Assembly (NCBI RefSeq): GCF_900167345.1
Contig: NZ_FUXB01000009.1
Coordinates: forward strand, 1-64,000
DNA from: Vibrio cincinnatiensis DSM 19608
Lineage (GTDB): Bacteria; Pseudomonadota; Gammaproteobacteria; Enterobacterales; Vibrionaceae
Direction: 5' to 3'
DNA: 64,000 nt
The position numbers and the translations under genes are program-made. Position 1 is the stretch's first letter, and each line of letters opens with the position of its first letter. Shown here piece by piece: positions 1 to 9,014 of the stretch. Below the pieces are notes generated by a model. The model ran no database searches. It was given only the letters and a program-made list of their open reading frames with translations, and was not told the origin of the DNA.

Positions 1-60
1 TCAGATCGATATGCGCCTGTTAGGGCGCTGCCAGTAGAAGAGCCTTATAGGCGCATATGA
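1..60 (+). CDS. C-terminal end of an unidentified protein (partial)
   Basis: The first 19 codons of the window stay open in frame 1 and stop at TGA 58-60, giving a tail that ends PVEEPYRRI. The rest of the gene lies outside the window. A strong hairpin with a T-tract follows within 6 bp, so this looks like a genuine gene end. A transposase of a hairpin-ended IS family is possible but cannot be shown from 19 residues. Confidence 0.4.
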   Translation, partial: SDRYAPVRALPVEEPYRRI

Positions 61-65
61 AAAAC

Positions 66-95
66 CACCGGCTATGCCGGTGGATACTTTTTTTT
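66..95 (+). terminator. Intrinsic terminator after the partial first gene
   Basis: The arms CCACCGGC and GCCGGTGG form an 8-bp perfect G+C-rich stem around a TAT loop. An ATAC and a run of eight T follow. Such a compact hairpin could also be the end of an IS200/IS605-type element. Confidence 0.8.
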
Positions 96-194
96 GACTT
101 TTATCACAAATGTAAATATTAAATCTGAATTTATGGAACGAATTGCTCAATACTGCGTCAATTGTCAATAACATAAATTGAGAAGGATTGGATT

Positions 195-422
195 ATGCCT
201 GACGTTTATTGCAGTTGTTGCCACAAAGTGACTCCGCATAAAGTGGTAATGAGGCGCTGCCAAACATCGACGGGTTCTGGCTGGCAAAGCTTTCAGCAGT
301 TTATGTCTTTATTAATGCACGGTGAGCATTATTATAAAATGGAAAAACAAGGCATTTGTCGGCTATGTAATCAACCATCCTCTCTACCTTCAACTAACTT
401 TTCTCGTGCAAAAGTAAGCTAA
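195..422 (+). CDS. Small cysteine-rich (zinc-ribbon-like) hypothetical protein, 75 aa
   Basis: ATG preceded by the good Shine-Dalgarno GAGAAGGA. Two Cys-x2-Cys pairs are visible, Cys6/Cys9 (plus Cys8) near the N-terminus and Cys55/Cys58 near the C-terminus, with Cys22 between. This spacing suits a single zinc-ribbon fold that closes the two ends together. There is no signal peptide or membrane segment. The gene stands alone between the window-start terminator and an MCP gene. I do not recognise a named family. Zn binding is inferred from the Cys pattern only. Confidence 0.7.
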   Translation: MPDVYCSCCHKVTPHKVVMRRCQTSTGSGWQSFQQFMSLLMHGEHYYKMEKQGICRLCNQPSSLPSTNFSRAKVS

Positions 423-657
423 TCAGATGACGGTTCAATGACAGGCTCTCAACATATCGAGAGTCTAGTTTTGAATGTCGAAGATCCGTCTTCTTTTTAC
501 CTCAGTAATTCCCTTCATTATAGTCAATACGACCAAATAGGTATTTTCTTTATTTATCTTTGAGAACTGTCATTATATTACTCGGGAAAACAGAGTATTT
601 TGATACTTTTCTATAAGTCTGTTGCCATCATTATTATTGAGATAAGGAGTTTCACTC
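423..657. other. Intergenic region before the MCP gene
   Basis: A+T-rich, 235 bp. It must hold the promoter of the following chemoreceptor gene. The only site I can point to is the ribosome-binding AAGGAG at about 643-648. No convincing sigma-28 or sigma-70 promoter, hairpin or hidden ORF was seen. Confidence 0.4.
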
Positions 658-2547
658 ATGAAAATGAGTTTAAAAAGAAAAATGGTACTTTCCGTGATTA
701 TTGCCATTGCTTTAACCGCAATAGCTTTGGTTATTGCGGGATATCAAACATTTAAAAAAGACAGTTGGCGGGCGATAGAAAGTGAAAGTCGAAATATCTT
801 AATCTCCTACTCGAAAGGGATTAGTGATTGGTTCCTCTCCAAACAAGCTTCTCTACAAGGTTTACGTGAAGAAATTGAAGCAAACCCTCAGTTGGATGTG
901 GTGCCTCACCTTAGACAAACCCTACGTTCTGGTGATTTTAGCCTGAGTTTTTATGGTAATGAACAAGGGGAAATGTTTCGCCAAGACCCATCACTAAACC
1001 GAGCGGGTTATGATCCTAGAACTCGGGGTTGGTATCAAGAAGCGAAAGCGGCAAAAACTCCTATCACGACGGCTCCTTATATCAGTGCCACGATGAACAC
1101 TCTCGTGGTGACGTTAGCAGAGCCAGTAAACTATCGTGGACAATTTATTGGTGTGGCCGCCTCTGATCTTGTATTGGAAAAGTTGATTAAGGACATCTTA
1201 GCGATTGATGTTCCGGGCAAAGGGTACGCTGCACTCGTTAACCAGCAGGGGAACATTGTTGCTCACCCAAATCAAAAACTGATTTTGAAATCAACCGAAG
1301 AGATTGCACCACAATTGACGATCCGCGCTTTACAAAATGCAGCGGTACAGCATTCTTTACTGACTTTTCCTGTGAGTGGGGAGAGCAAGATTTTAATGGC
1401 ACAAACCATCGAAAATACGGATTGGATGTTGGTGATGGTGATGGATAAGGCGGTTCTTGAACAACCTTTAAATCAGATGCTTTTTACTCAGTTATCGATT
1501 GGTGTGGTGATCTTATTACTTATGGCTCTGCTTACTTCTTGGTTTGTGGCGCGTCAGCTTAATGAGTTAAGCCATATTGCTTCAGCATTAGGCGATATAG
1601 CTGAAGGGGATGGGGATTTAACTCGTCGCTTACCCGTGAAGAGTCAAGATGAAGTGGGCATCTTAGCGGATAAGTTCAATAAGTTTGTCGATAGGCTGCA
1701 TGTCATGGTGAAAAATGTGCGGGATGTGACGGAAGCATTAAACCAAGGTGCAAATCATGCTGCGAGTGCTGCGACGCAGAGAAGTGATCGTATTCGTACT
1801 CAACAAGATGAAATTACGATGGTGGCGACAGCGGTGACCGAAATGGCTTCAGCAACCGCCGAAATTGCAGGCAATGCAGAAAATACCGCCAAAAATGCCA
1901 ACCAGTCTGTAGAGTTAGGGGCGCAAGGCTATCGACAGATGCAACAGAGCAAACAGTCTATCGACCAGTTAGCGAAAGAGCTAAATAACGCCGTTGCCAT
2001 TATCGGCGAGTTGGAAGTTCATGCGCATGACATCTCAACGATTCTTTCGACCATTCGGGCCATTGCTGAACAGACTAATCTATTGGCATTGAATGCGGCT
2101 ATTGAAGCGGCGAGAGCGGGTGAACAAGGCCGAGGTTTTGCCGTTGTGGCAGACGAAGTCCGCGTGTTGTCTCAGCGTACGCATTCTTCAACCGAAGAGA
2201 TCCAAACGAAAATTGCGGGTTTACAAAAAGTCACCAGTAACGCGGTTTCTGTGATGACGGAAAGCCATAAATTGGTTGAAACCAGTGTGGAAGATGTTAA
2301 TCATACAGGAGAAAGTTTGCATGCGATTAGTGAAGCCATTCAGCTAATCAGTGATATGGCGACTCAAATTGCCTCAGCAGCGGAGGAGCAATCACTCGTT
2401 ACCTCGGATATCAATAGCAATACAGAGTCTGTTCGTGAAGTGAGCGATCAGCTTGCTGGTGATGCGATAGATGCTGTTCAGCAGGCAAAAGAGTTACATG
2501 CTTTAGCCAATGAGCTAGAAAAAGAGATCGCCCGCTTTAAACTGTAA
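658..2547 (+). CDS. Methyl-accepting chemotaxis protein (dCache-type sensor)
   Basis: A 629-aa chemoreceptor that relays periplasmic ligand binding to CheA/CheW. Order: TM1 (about 9-30); a periplasmic Cache-like domain (about 35-270) with the typical [11 protein letters not shown] stretch; TM2 (about 278-299); HAMP (about 300-352); then a long cytoplasmic coiled coil. The conserved signalling tip [18 protein letters not shown] starts near residue 469. There is no C-terminal CheR-tethering pentapeptide; the protein ends in ARFKL. AAGGAG sits 10 bp before the ATG. It is monocistronic, with a terminator directly behind. The ligand is unknown; Cache receptors often bind amino or organic acids. 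Confidence 0.96.
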   Translation: MKMSLKRKMVLSVIIAIALTAIALVIAGYQTFKKDSWRAIESESRNILISYSKGISDWFLSKQASLQGLREEIEANPQLDVVPHLRQTLRSGDFSLSFYGNEQGEMFRQDPSLNRAGYDPRTRGWYQEAKAAKTPITTAPYISATMNTLVVTLAEPVNYRGQFIGVAASDLVLEKLIKDILAIDVPGKGYAALVNQQGNIVAHPNQKLILKSTEEIAPQLTIRALQNAAVQHSLLTFPVSGESKILMAQTIENTDWMLVMVMDKAVLEQPLNQMLFTQLSIGVVILLLMALLTSWFVARQLNELSHIASALGDIAEGDGDLTRRLPVKSQDEVGILADKFNKFVDRLHVMVKNVRDVTEALNQGANHAASAATQRSDRIRTQQDEITMVATAVTEMASATAEIAGNAENTAKNANQSVELGAQGYRQMQQSKQSIDQLAKELNNAVAIIGELEVHAHDISTILSTIRAIAEQTNLLALNAAIEAARAGEQGRGFAVVADEVRVLSQRTHSSTEEIQTKIAGLQKVTSNAVSVMTESHKLVETSVEDVNHTGESLHAISEAIQLISDMATQIASAAEEQSLVTSDINSNTESVREVSDQLAGDAIDAVQQAKELHALANELEKEIARFKL

Positions 2548-2570
2548 CGCTATCTTAATGATGGTTGTTT

Positions 2571-2602
2571 AGCCCTGACTCAATTGGTCGGGGCTATTTT
2601 TT
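2571..2602 (+). terminator. Terminator of the MCP gene
   Basis: AGCCCTGAC pairs with GTCGGGGCT (one G-U pair) around a short loop, followed by ATTTTTT. It lies 24 bp after the MCP stop. Confidence 0.85.
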
Positions 2603-2730
2603 AGAGAAAAATGGTTGCAGTGAGTTGTCTGTGAGAACCGCCCTTTGCAAAAGGGAAACAAAGTATTACCATAATCCTCGAAGAATGGGGCTTGGCTTTC
2701 ATTCTTTATATTGAATACGTAATTTATACA

Positions 2731-2863
2731 ATTCTCAGGGCGGGGTGAAATTCCCCACCGGTGGTATACCCAATTGGGTGAGCCCACGAGCGCTCGATGC
2801 TTCGAGGTCAGCAGATCTGGTGAGACGCCAGAGCCGACGGTTATAGTCCGGATGAGAGAGAAT
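2731..2863 (+). ncRNA. FMN riboswitch (RFN element) upstream of ribB
   Basis: All conserved RFN blocks are present in order: AGGGCGGGGTGAAATTCCC, ACCGGTGGTA, AGCCCACGAGC, GGTCAGCAGATCTGGTGAGA, GCCAGAGCCGACGGTTATAG and TCCGGATGAGAGAGAAT. The closing helix P1 is ATTCTC (2731-2736) with GAGAAT (2858-2863). It binds FMN and represses riboflavin synthesis genes. About 210 nt of expression platform separates it from ribB. A T-run terminator is not obvious there, so control could be translational. Confidence 0.97.
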
Positions 2864-3075
2864 GACAATCATACCTGCTGGCATGAATGGTGGCGGCTTA
2901 GTGATGTTTATTGTAACCGCAAGGGATAGATAGCATTACATGGGTTTCCACAATCGTTTCTGTTGGTGAGGTATACATCAAACTCAGCGTTGATGCGCTT
3001 GCGCGATTCGCTGTATTTGGTGCATTTCGTTTACCTCATAACCGCCCTGATTCTGGTCATTATTAGGAGTAAACC
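2864..3075 (+). promoter_or_regulatory. Expression platform / leader between RFN aptamer and ribB
   Basis: A 212-nt leader with no ORF. Just before the start it has CGCCCTGATTCTGG, which from memory is also found ahead of enterobacterial ribB, and then the ribosome-binding AGGAG at 3065-3069. Sequestration of that site when FMN is bound is the likely mechanism; this is inference. Confidence 0.5.
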
Positions 3076-3732
3076 ATGAATCAGTTATCTTTACTTGCCG
3101 AGTTTGGCGACCCTATCACCCGAATTGAACATGCTTTGCAAGCCTTACGAGAAGGCCGAGGCGTTTTATTATTGGATGATGAAGATCGTGAAAATGAAGG
3201 CGACATCATCTATGCCGCAGAGACATTAACCACCGAGCAAATGGTGCTGATGATCCGTGAGTGTAGTGGAATCGTCTGTTTATGTTTGACCGATGAACAA
3301 GCCAATAAATTGGCTTTGCCACCGATGGTGCAGCACAATAACAGCCAAAATCAAACGGCCTTTACGGTATCGATTGAAGCGAAACATGGGGTGACAACGG
3401 GTGTTTCAGCCAAAGATCGTGTGACCACGATAAAGACCGCGATTAACCCTGATGCAAAGCCGGAAGATCTCGCTCGTCCTGGGCATGTGTTTCCTTTGCG
3501 CGCTCGCAAAGGGGGCATTATGGCGCGTCGGGGCCATACAGAAGGGACGGTAGATTTGATGCAAATGGCGGGTTTGTTTCCTTCCGGTGTCTTGTGTGAA
3601 CTCACTAACCCAGATGGGACGATGGCCAAAACACCAGAGATTATCGCGTTTGGCCGTTTACACAATATGCCAGTGCTGACAATCGAAGACATGGTGCAGT
3701 ATCGTCTTGCTTATGAGCAGAAGCTGGCTTAG
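3076..3732 (+). CDS. ribB: 3,4-dihydroxy-2-butanone-4-phosphate synthase
   Basis: Converts ribulose 5-phosphate into 3,4-dihydroxy-2-butanone 4-phosphate plus formate, giving the four-carbon unit of riboflavin. It is a single-domain RibB of 218 aa, the normal length, with no fused GTP cyclohydrolase II. The acidic metal site [12 protein letters not shown] (about 33-44), [22 protein letters not shown] and [14 protein letters not shown] are intact. It is controlled by the FMN riboswitch immediately upstream. It stands apart from any other rib genes and is closed by a strong terminator. Confidence 0.98.
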   Translation: MNQLSLLAEFGDPITRIEHALQALREGRGVLLLDDEDRENEGDIIYAAETLTTEQMVLMIRECSGIVCLCLTDEQANKLALPPMVQHNNSQNQTAFTVSIEAKHGVTTGVSAKDRVTTIKTAINPDAKPEDLARPGHVFPLRARKGGIMARRGHTEGTVDLMQMAGLFPSGVLCELTNPDGTMAKTPEIIAFGRLHNMPVLTIEDMVQYRLAYEQKLA

Positions 3733-3779
3733 TTGATATTGCCAGACGTTGTCTATTTTCATTAATTGATGTAGCGCAA

Positions 3780-3820
3780 AAAGGTATGAAAGTGTGATAA
3801 CGCTCTTCATACCTTTCTCT
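3780..3820 (+). terminator. Terminator of ribB
   Basis: The long stem AAAGGTATGAA / TTCATACCTTT is extended inward by AGTGT/ACGCT with a G-U pair and a GATA loop. CTCTT follows the T-rich arm. It lies between ribB and the helicase. Confidence 0.8.
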
Positions 3821-3883
3821 TCATGTTAGAATTTGTCCTATTCTAGAGCGTTCTGGCTCTACTTTATCGACTTTGGGTTCATC

Positions 3884-5080
3884 ATGTCATTTACACAACT
3901 TGGACTTAGCGAGGCATTGATTCAATCGGTGTCTGAACTGGGTTATCAAAAACCAACCACCATTCAACGTAAAGCCATTCCAGTTATTTTACAGGGACTG
4001 GATCTGATTGCGGCCGCTCAAACGGGTACCGGAAAAACTGCGAGCTTTGTATTACCGATTTTGCATAAATTGCAAAATAGCACGACTCAGCGAAAAAAAC
4101 GGATTCGAGCGTTGATCTTAGTTCCAACTCGAGAGCTTGCTATTCAGGTGGCAAAAAACGCAGAGCAATATGCTAAGTATACGGGGTTAACGACACTGGC
4201 GATGTTTGGTGGGGTTGATGAACAGGCACAAAAACAGCATCTGATTGAAGGGGTGGATCTCTTAGTTGCCACACCGGGACGTTTGCTGGATATGTATGGC
4301 CAACGTGCTGTTCATTTTGATGAAGTTGAGATGGTGGTTTTGGATGAAGCCGATCGTATGCTGGATATGGGCTTTATTGAACCGATTAACAAAATCATTG
4401 ATCGTCTACCAAGAGACGCTCAATTTTTGCTTTTTTCTGCCACGTTGTCGCACAAAGTTCGAGACTTAGCGAAGACCGCTGTCACCGATCCTTACGAAAT
4501 TTCGATTGCGGCCAACCAAGCCTCTAAAACGAACATCGAACAATGGCTCATTACGGTGGATAAAGATAAAAAATCAGCCTTGTTGAGTCACTTGATCACA
4601 GAAAATAATTGGGATCAGGCTCTGATTTTCATTGAAACCAAACATGGCGCAGCAAAATTAGTGGCTCAGTTAGAGAAGCGTGGTATTTATGCGGAAGCCT
4701 TTCATAGTGGCCGTAGTCAAGCGATCCGTGTACAGCTCTTAGAAGATTTTAAAGCGGGTAAAATCCAATACATGGTGGCGACCGGTGTTGGAGCCCGTGG
4801 TATTGATATTCAAGGGTTATCTCGGGTCGTGAACTATGATCTCCCCTTTCCGGCTGATGAATATGTACACCGGATTGGGCGTACAGGACGAGCCGATGAG
4901 AAGGGAGAAGCCATTTCTTTTGTCTCGAAAGATAATTTTAAAAACCTCTGCATGATTGAAAGCCGATTAGGCCACTTAATTGAGCGTAGAGTGATTGAGG
5001 GATTTGAACCAAGCAAACCGGTTCCTATCTCGATTCTTAACTATGTGCCTAAACATAAACGTGAACAATCGAACGATTAA
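3884..5080 (+). CDS. DEAD-box ATP-dependent RNA helicase (RhlE-like)
   Basis: Unwinds RNA duplexes using ATP. Start set at ATG 3884: the frame opens at TTG 3833, but the first 17 codons have no RBS and do not fit the family, whereas SFTQLGLSEALIQ is the usual beginning. This gives 398 aa. Motifs: Q motif with [20 protein letters not shown] (about 43-51), Ia PTRELA, Ib [27 protein letters not shown]. Motif V reads ATGVGARGIDI where the family has ATD-x-AARG-x-D, so the motif V Asp is Gly. There is no long basic C-terminal tail. It is distinct from rhlE at 36.8 kb. Confidence 0.93.
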   Translation: MSFTQLGLSEALIQSVSELGYQKPTTIQRKAIPVILQGLDLIAAAQTGTGKTASFVLPILHKLQNSTTQRKKRIRALILVPTRELAIQVAKNAEQYAKYTGLTTLAMFGGVDEQAQKQHLIEGVDLLVATPGRLLDMYGQRAVHFDEVEMVVLDEADRMLDMGFIEPINKIIDRLPRDAQFLLFSATLSHKVRDLAKTAVTDPYEISIAANQASKTNIEQWLITVDKDKKSALLSHLITENNWDQALIFIETKHGAAKLVAQLEKRGIYAEAFHSGRSQAIRVQLLEDFKAGKIQYMVATGVGARGIDIQGLSRVVNYDLPFPADEYVHRIGRTGRADEKGEAISFVSKDNFKNLCMIESRLGHLIERRVIEGFEPSKPVPISILNYVPKHKREQSND

Positions 5081-5177
5081 GCCACTGGGTTAGCTAACTT
5101 TTAGGGCTAGGATGTCGATGTTGAATCGGTGAAGAAGCGTTTCGTATCACACGATGTTCTGGTTTCCTTCGCTTTAT

Positions 5178-6092
5178 TTAATGTGATGGATTGGATTCAG
5201 TAGAGAGGGTCATGGCTAATGATGACCATTGCTCTGAAACAAAATCAATAAATTGCCTTACCAGTGGGCTTTGATAACTTCGTGAAAGATATACGGCCCA
5301 AAGAGCACTGCTCGGGATATGGTAATCAGGTAAAAGACGAATCAGTTGCTTTGTCTGTAAGTAGTGATTGGCTAAATCACAAGGTAAAAGCACAATGCCT
5401 TTACCATGTACTGCTGCACGACAAAGTAAACTCATGTCATTGGCACGAAGCGTGCCATTGACATTGACACTGTAAGAACGGTTATCACGAATAAATTCCC
5501 ATTTATGATTCGAAAGGTGAATGAAACAGTTGTGGTTGCGTAAGTCGTTGGGCTCATGAAGGGGTGGGTGCTGTGTTAGGTAATGGGGAGATGCACAAAT
5601 GACGGTATCGACTTGAAAAAGTCGTCGCGCGATAAGGTGATCATCCGGTTGTTGGGTAAAACGCAGGGCTATATCCACCCGTTCATCGACTAACTGTGCC
5701 AGTCTATCTGAAGCCAGTACGTCAATGGTGACTTGTGGGTACTTTTCCGTAAAGGACTCGATAGCATCGAGCAGTAGATGATGTGCAAGGCCGATTGGTG
5801 CCGAAAGTCGAATGCGGCCAGATAAAGATTGTGCTTGTTCTAAAGCGCGCATTTCTAGTTCTGCTGTTTGATGGAGAATTTGTTCGCACTGTTTCAGAGC
5901 TTCTTCTCCTGCTGCGGTTAAACTGACTTTTCGGGTCGTTCGGTGTAAGAGACGTTGTTTGAGCCAACCTTCGATCTCTTGAACATGGCGAGAAATTTGC
6001 AATCGGCTAAGATTGAGATTTTCAGCCGCTTGAGTAAAACTGCCGACGTTGGCGACCTCAACAAAACTGCGCATTGCGGTAAGCTTGTCCAT
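5178..6092 (-). CDS. LysR-family transcriptional regulator
   Basis: A 304-aa LTTR. The winged HTH occupies residues 1-60, with TQAAENLNLSRLQISRHVQEIE as its helix region. A co-inducer domain follows from about 90, starting GRIRLSAP. The KLTAMRSFVEVA beginning is typical of the large subgroup that often represses a neighbouring oxidoreductase. It diverges from the NAD(P)-binding gene at 6212 across 119 bp, so that gene is its probable target. The ligand is unknown. Confidence 0.93.
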   Translation of the reverse strand: MDKLTAMRSFVEVANVGSFTQAAENLNLSRLQISRHVQEIEGWLKQRLLHRTTRKVSLTAAGEEALKQCEQILHQTAELEMRALEQAQSLSGRIRLSAPIGLAHHLLLDAIESFTEKYPQVTIDVLASDRLAQLVDERVDIALRFTQQPDDHLIARRLFQVDTVICASPHYLTQHPPLHEPNDLRNHNCFIHLSNHKWEFIRDNRSYSVNVNGTLRANDMSLLCRAAVHGKGIVLLPCDLANHYLQTKQLIRLLPDYHIPSSALWAVYLSRSYQSPLVRQFIDFVSEQWSSLAMTLSTESNPSH

Positions 6093-6211
6093 GTTTCTCT
6101 CTCATTAGTATCGTCAATTGATACAATCTACATCTTTTCTTGCTCTTTATCACGAATTCATCTCTGACTAAACTCAATCTTGTTAATAAATAAACAATTA
6201 GGAGAAAGAGA

Positions 6212-6847
6212 ATGAAAGTTGCGGTTTTTGGAGCATCCGGTTGGATTGGACAGCATCTTGTCGAAGAAGCGAAAGCTCGTGGACACCAAGTAGTGGCTAT
6301 TGTTCGTGACCCAGCGAAAGTGACTCGTCAAGATGTTGAAGTGCGTCAATGTGATTTACAGCAAGAGACGGACTTATCTTCGGTACTAGAGGGGGTGGAT
6401 GCGGTTATAGCTTCTATTGGAGGGAGAAATACAGGTAACCACAATGTTGTTGCTCAAACCGCACAGTTAATGCTGGCGCAGCTACCACGACTAGGTATTA
6501 ACCGTTTATTGTGGGTGGGTGGTGCCGGTTCACTGGAAGTTTCCTCTGGTGTTTCCTTGCTTTCTCTTCCCGAGTTTCCTGAAGAGTATAAAGCTGAAGC
6601 GCAGGCGCAATCCGAAGCACTGGATGTTTTTCGAAATAGCCCAAGTACACTCAATTGGACATTTGTTAGCCCCGCCGCTGAAATTTTTCCTGGCGGCAAG
6701 CAGGCGGCTTATCGGGTGGGGGGAGATCAACTGCTGGTTGATGAAGAACAAAATAGCCGCATTTCTGTTAGCGATTATGCCGTAGCTATGATTGATATGT
6801 TAGAAACGGAATCCTTTACACAGCAACGTGTTGGGATTGCTTATTAG
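6212..6847 (+). CDS. NAD(P)-binding Rossmann-fold protein (NmrA/YwnB-like)
   Basis: A 211-aa atypical short-chain dehydrogenase-type protein. It has an N-terminal dinucleotide site GASGWIGQHL (about 7-16), then VVAIVRDPAKV and a VIASIGG strand. The lower conserved block SPAAEIFPGGK is typical of the YwnB-like group, which lacks a classical YxxxK catalytic pair. Such proteins are NADPH-dependent reductases or redox sensors; the substrate is not predictable here. Strong RBS AGGAGA. It is likely controlled by the divergent LysR gene. Confidence 0.85.
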   Translation: MKVAVFGASGWIGQHLVEEAKARGHQVVAIVRDPAKVTRQDVEVRQCDLQQETDLSSVLEGVDAVIASIGGRNTGNHNVVAQTAQLMLAQLPRLGINRLLWVGGAGSLEVSSGVSLLSLPEFPEEYKAEAQAQSEALDVFRNSPSTLNWTFVSPAAEIFPGGKQAAYRVGGDQLLVDEEQNSRISVSDYAVAMIDMLETESFTQQRVGIAY

Positions 6848-6854
6848 TGGAATC

Positions 6855-6898
6855 ATTGCTCAACGTTAAGGTTTTTCATGCCGATCACGTTGAGCAAT
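6855..6898. terminator. Inverted repeat between convergent genes
   Basis: ATTGCTCAACGT and ACGTTGAGCAAT form a perfect 12-bp stem with a 20-nt loop. It lies between the NAD(P)-binding gene and the end of the minus-strand diguanylate cyclase. T-runs are short on both sides, so termination is likely but not certain. Confidence 0.55.
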
Positions 6899-6900
6899 AT

Positions 6901-8412
6901 TTAGAGGAGATGCCAACAATTTCTTCCTGCATGTTTACTTTGATACAGCGCCATATCGGCTTGTTTGAAAAGCTGAACGGAAGGGCCATCGCCGATGGTG
7001 GCTCCGACACTGACAGAAACATGGCAAGTTTTTTCAGGCCATGTATGTTGGTTGATGTTAATAATTAGCTGATCTAATTGCTGAACGAGTGTTTCTTGCT
7101 GGCTGCTTGGTAATAGGCAAGCAAATTCATCTCCACCAATTCGATATACGGATTCCGTCCCAAAGATCTCTGTTAATACGATACTGACTTGTTGTAATAC
7201 GAAATCACCAAATGGGTGTCCAAAGCTATCGTTGATTTGTTTAAAGAGGTCCACATCAATCAGTATCACGGTATAAGATTGTTTCATTTCCGCGTAGTGA
7301 TATAAATCTTCATCAAAAGCTCGGCGGTTAAGGATTCCGGTCAGCGGGTCTAGGCGTAATTTAAGTAGGTGAGTTTGGTGCTGTTGTTCTATGGTGGTGA
7401 GGCTGCGATCAACAAACCAAGCAGACGTCTGCATTTGAGACGGATGTTTTTTCGGATCAAATTGACGAACTCTTTGTTCGAGTAGCCTGAGCTCTTGGCG
7501 AAAAATTTTCAGTAATGAGCAGATCCCTAATATCATCATTAAGGTGATGGCCGTGATCGGCAAAATGAGCAGGACGAGTTCATTGAAAAAAGCGGCTCGA
7601 AAACGATGAGGAGGAATGTAGATACCGAGCTCCCAGTTAACATAAGGCAAGCTTTTTGTCAGTAATGCTCCTTGAGTAAAGGCGTTCAAATGTAAAAAAG
7701 AGTTTTTATTCGAGATGCGCTCTAGTTGCAATAGGTGTTCATTGACGACGGAAAGCATGGTGCCACTGTCTTGCTGGCGCAAGAATAGTGAGACATCAAG
7801 TTCCCCAGACATCCGTTCTAGTACCTTATTTAGCATTTCTAAAGACATGTCAACGAGCATCATCCCTAATACTCTGCCATCTTCTGAAAAAACGGTTTGA
7901 CCTAAACTTAAGACTAGCTGCTGAGTATTATATTCCATATAAGGACCAACCCAGACGGAGTCATGGCTTGGATTCTTGATTAAGCGATACCAAGGGCGTT
8001 TTTCTGATAAAAAATGCTCAGGACGTTCCCAATGAGGGTAAGTTTCAATCAGATCACTTTGGTGATTATAAAAAAAGATATAGTGATCGGATTCCATTTT
8101 TATTTTATGGGCGACAGGCCAAGTTGAATTAAAGGCAGGTTCCCCTCGTTCAATTTTTTCTTTATCTAGGAGAGAGATAAGAACGGAAAGTTGACGTTCG
8201 TTTTCTTCTATCATTTCATAGAGATAAGTGGTTTCCAGTGTGGTTAACATCTGCTCGTAACCCAGTTGATGCAAATTCGCATGTTTCTGATAATGAGCAG
8301 CTACTAAAACAAAGGTGAAAATAAAAACAAGGACACTTAAAGAAAAAAATATTTTTGTTAATAAATAATTATATTTTGAAAAAATAGAAGGCTTTGCCAT
8401 GAAAAAGAACAT
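6901..8412 (-). CDS. Diguanylate cyclase with periplasmic Cache sensor
   Basis: A 503-aa membrane-bound protein making c-di-GMP. TM1 is at about 16-40, followed by a periplasmic Cache-like domain (about 45-275, with KRPWYRLIKNP and VWVGPYMEY). TM2 is at about 280-305, then GGDEF (about 345-503). The active-site motif GGDEF is intact at 426-430, preceded by YRI. The RxxD allosteric inhibition site is absent; the aligned residues are FGTE. A second in-frame ATG four codons downstream (8400) is an alternative start. It stands alone, facing a possible terminator. Confidence 0.95.
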   Translation of the reverse strand: MFFFMAKPSIFSKYNYLLTKIFFSLSVLVFIFTFVLVAAHYQKHANLHQLGYEQMLTTLETTYLYEMIEENERQLSVLISLLDKEKIERGEPAFNSTWPVAHKIKMESDHYIFFYNHQSDLIETYPHWERPEHFLSEKRPWYRLIKNPSHDSVWVGPYMEYNTQQLVLSLGQTVFSEDGRVLGMMLVDMSLEMLNKVLERMSGELDVSLFLRQQDSGTMLSVVNEHLLQLERISNKNSFLHLNAFTQGALLTKSLPYVNWELGIYIPPHRFRAAFFNELVLLILPITAITLMMILGICSLLKIFRQELRLLEQRVRQFDPKKHPSQMQTSAWFVDRSLTTIEQQHQTHLLKLRLDPLTGILNRRAFDEDLYHYAEMKQSYTVILIDVDLFKQINDSFGHPFGDFVLQQVSIVLTEIFGTESVYRIGGDEFACLLPSSQQETLVQQLDQLIININQHTWPEKTCHVSVSVGATIGDGPSVQLFKQADMALYQSKHAGRNCWHLL

Positions 8413-8651
8413 CCTGTAAGACTTTTCAGTATTGTAATATATTTTTTTTGTACACGGATGGTTGAATGTCGAATTTAGGAAAAAACCTACTTGCTTATTA
8501 TTATTAACTGTGCAAAAGAAATAGATTTGGTGAATGAATTTTTAAAAGAAAATAGACACGGTCAAGCCTGAAATAAATATACAGAGTATGGGATATAAAG
8601 GGGACACGATGATCATATATTCCCCAATATCTTTATCGTGCTAAGTGGGTA
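8413..8651. other. Intergenic, no gene seen
   Basis: 239 bp, strongly A+T-rich, upstream of the diguanylate cyclase (minus) and downstream of the DUF2132 gene (minus). I see no ORF with a usable start and no clear hairpin. Confidence 0.4.
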
Positions 8652-8900
8652 TTAATGAAAGGTGTCGATATAGAGCTGTTCCACACGTTCCCTTGCCCAT
8701 GGGGTACGGCGTAGAAATTTGAGAGAAGACTTAATCGATGGATCTTTTTTGAAGCAGTTAATATCAATCTTGAGTGCTAAGCCGTGCCAGCCATAGTGTT
8801 CCATTAAACGGTTCAGTATTTTTTCTAAGGTTAAGCCATGTAGTGGATTATTGGGTTGAGCGCTTGGAGAATCAGTTTGCATTGAAATAGGTTCGGTCAT
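8652..8900 (-). CDS. VF530-family DNA-binding protein (DUF2132)
   Basis: A small protein of 83 aa from the chosen start MTEPISMQ (8900); the frame is open to 8951, but that extension reaches towards the divergent lplA gene and does not fit the family. The core [20 protein letters not shown], then [28 protein letters not shown] is the DUF2132/VF530 signature. From memory a family structure suggested DNA binding; its function is unknown. It diverges from lplA over 114 bp. Confidence 0.88.
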   Translation of the reverse strand: MTEPISMQTDSPSAQPNNPLHGLTLEKILNRLMEHYGWHGLALKIDINCFKKDPSIKSSLKFLRRTPWARERVEQLYIDTFH

Positions 8901-9014
8901 GATTAGATGGCTAAGTATACCGTGTGGGACCCAAATGTGCATCTTCGACATTACTCCTCGCTATCGTACTTTATTGCCAGTAATATGAGACTTTATTTTT
9001 TTGATGCGGCAGCC

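Noticed and set aside
2569..2868. 99-aa open frame on the minus strand
   Set aside because: It lies across the MCP terminator and the FMN riboswitch; the RNA structure explains the sequence and no family is recognised.
6847..7068. 73-aa plus-strand open frame
   Set aside because: Begins inside the hairpin between two genes and runs antisense through the GGDEF domain.
8907..9014. 36-codon N-terminal extension of lplA
   Set aside because: No RBS and no family match; the 338-aa form from 9015 equals the known enzyme.
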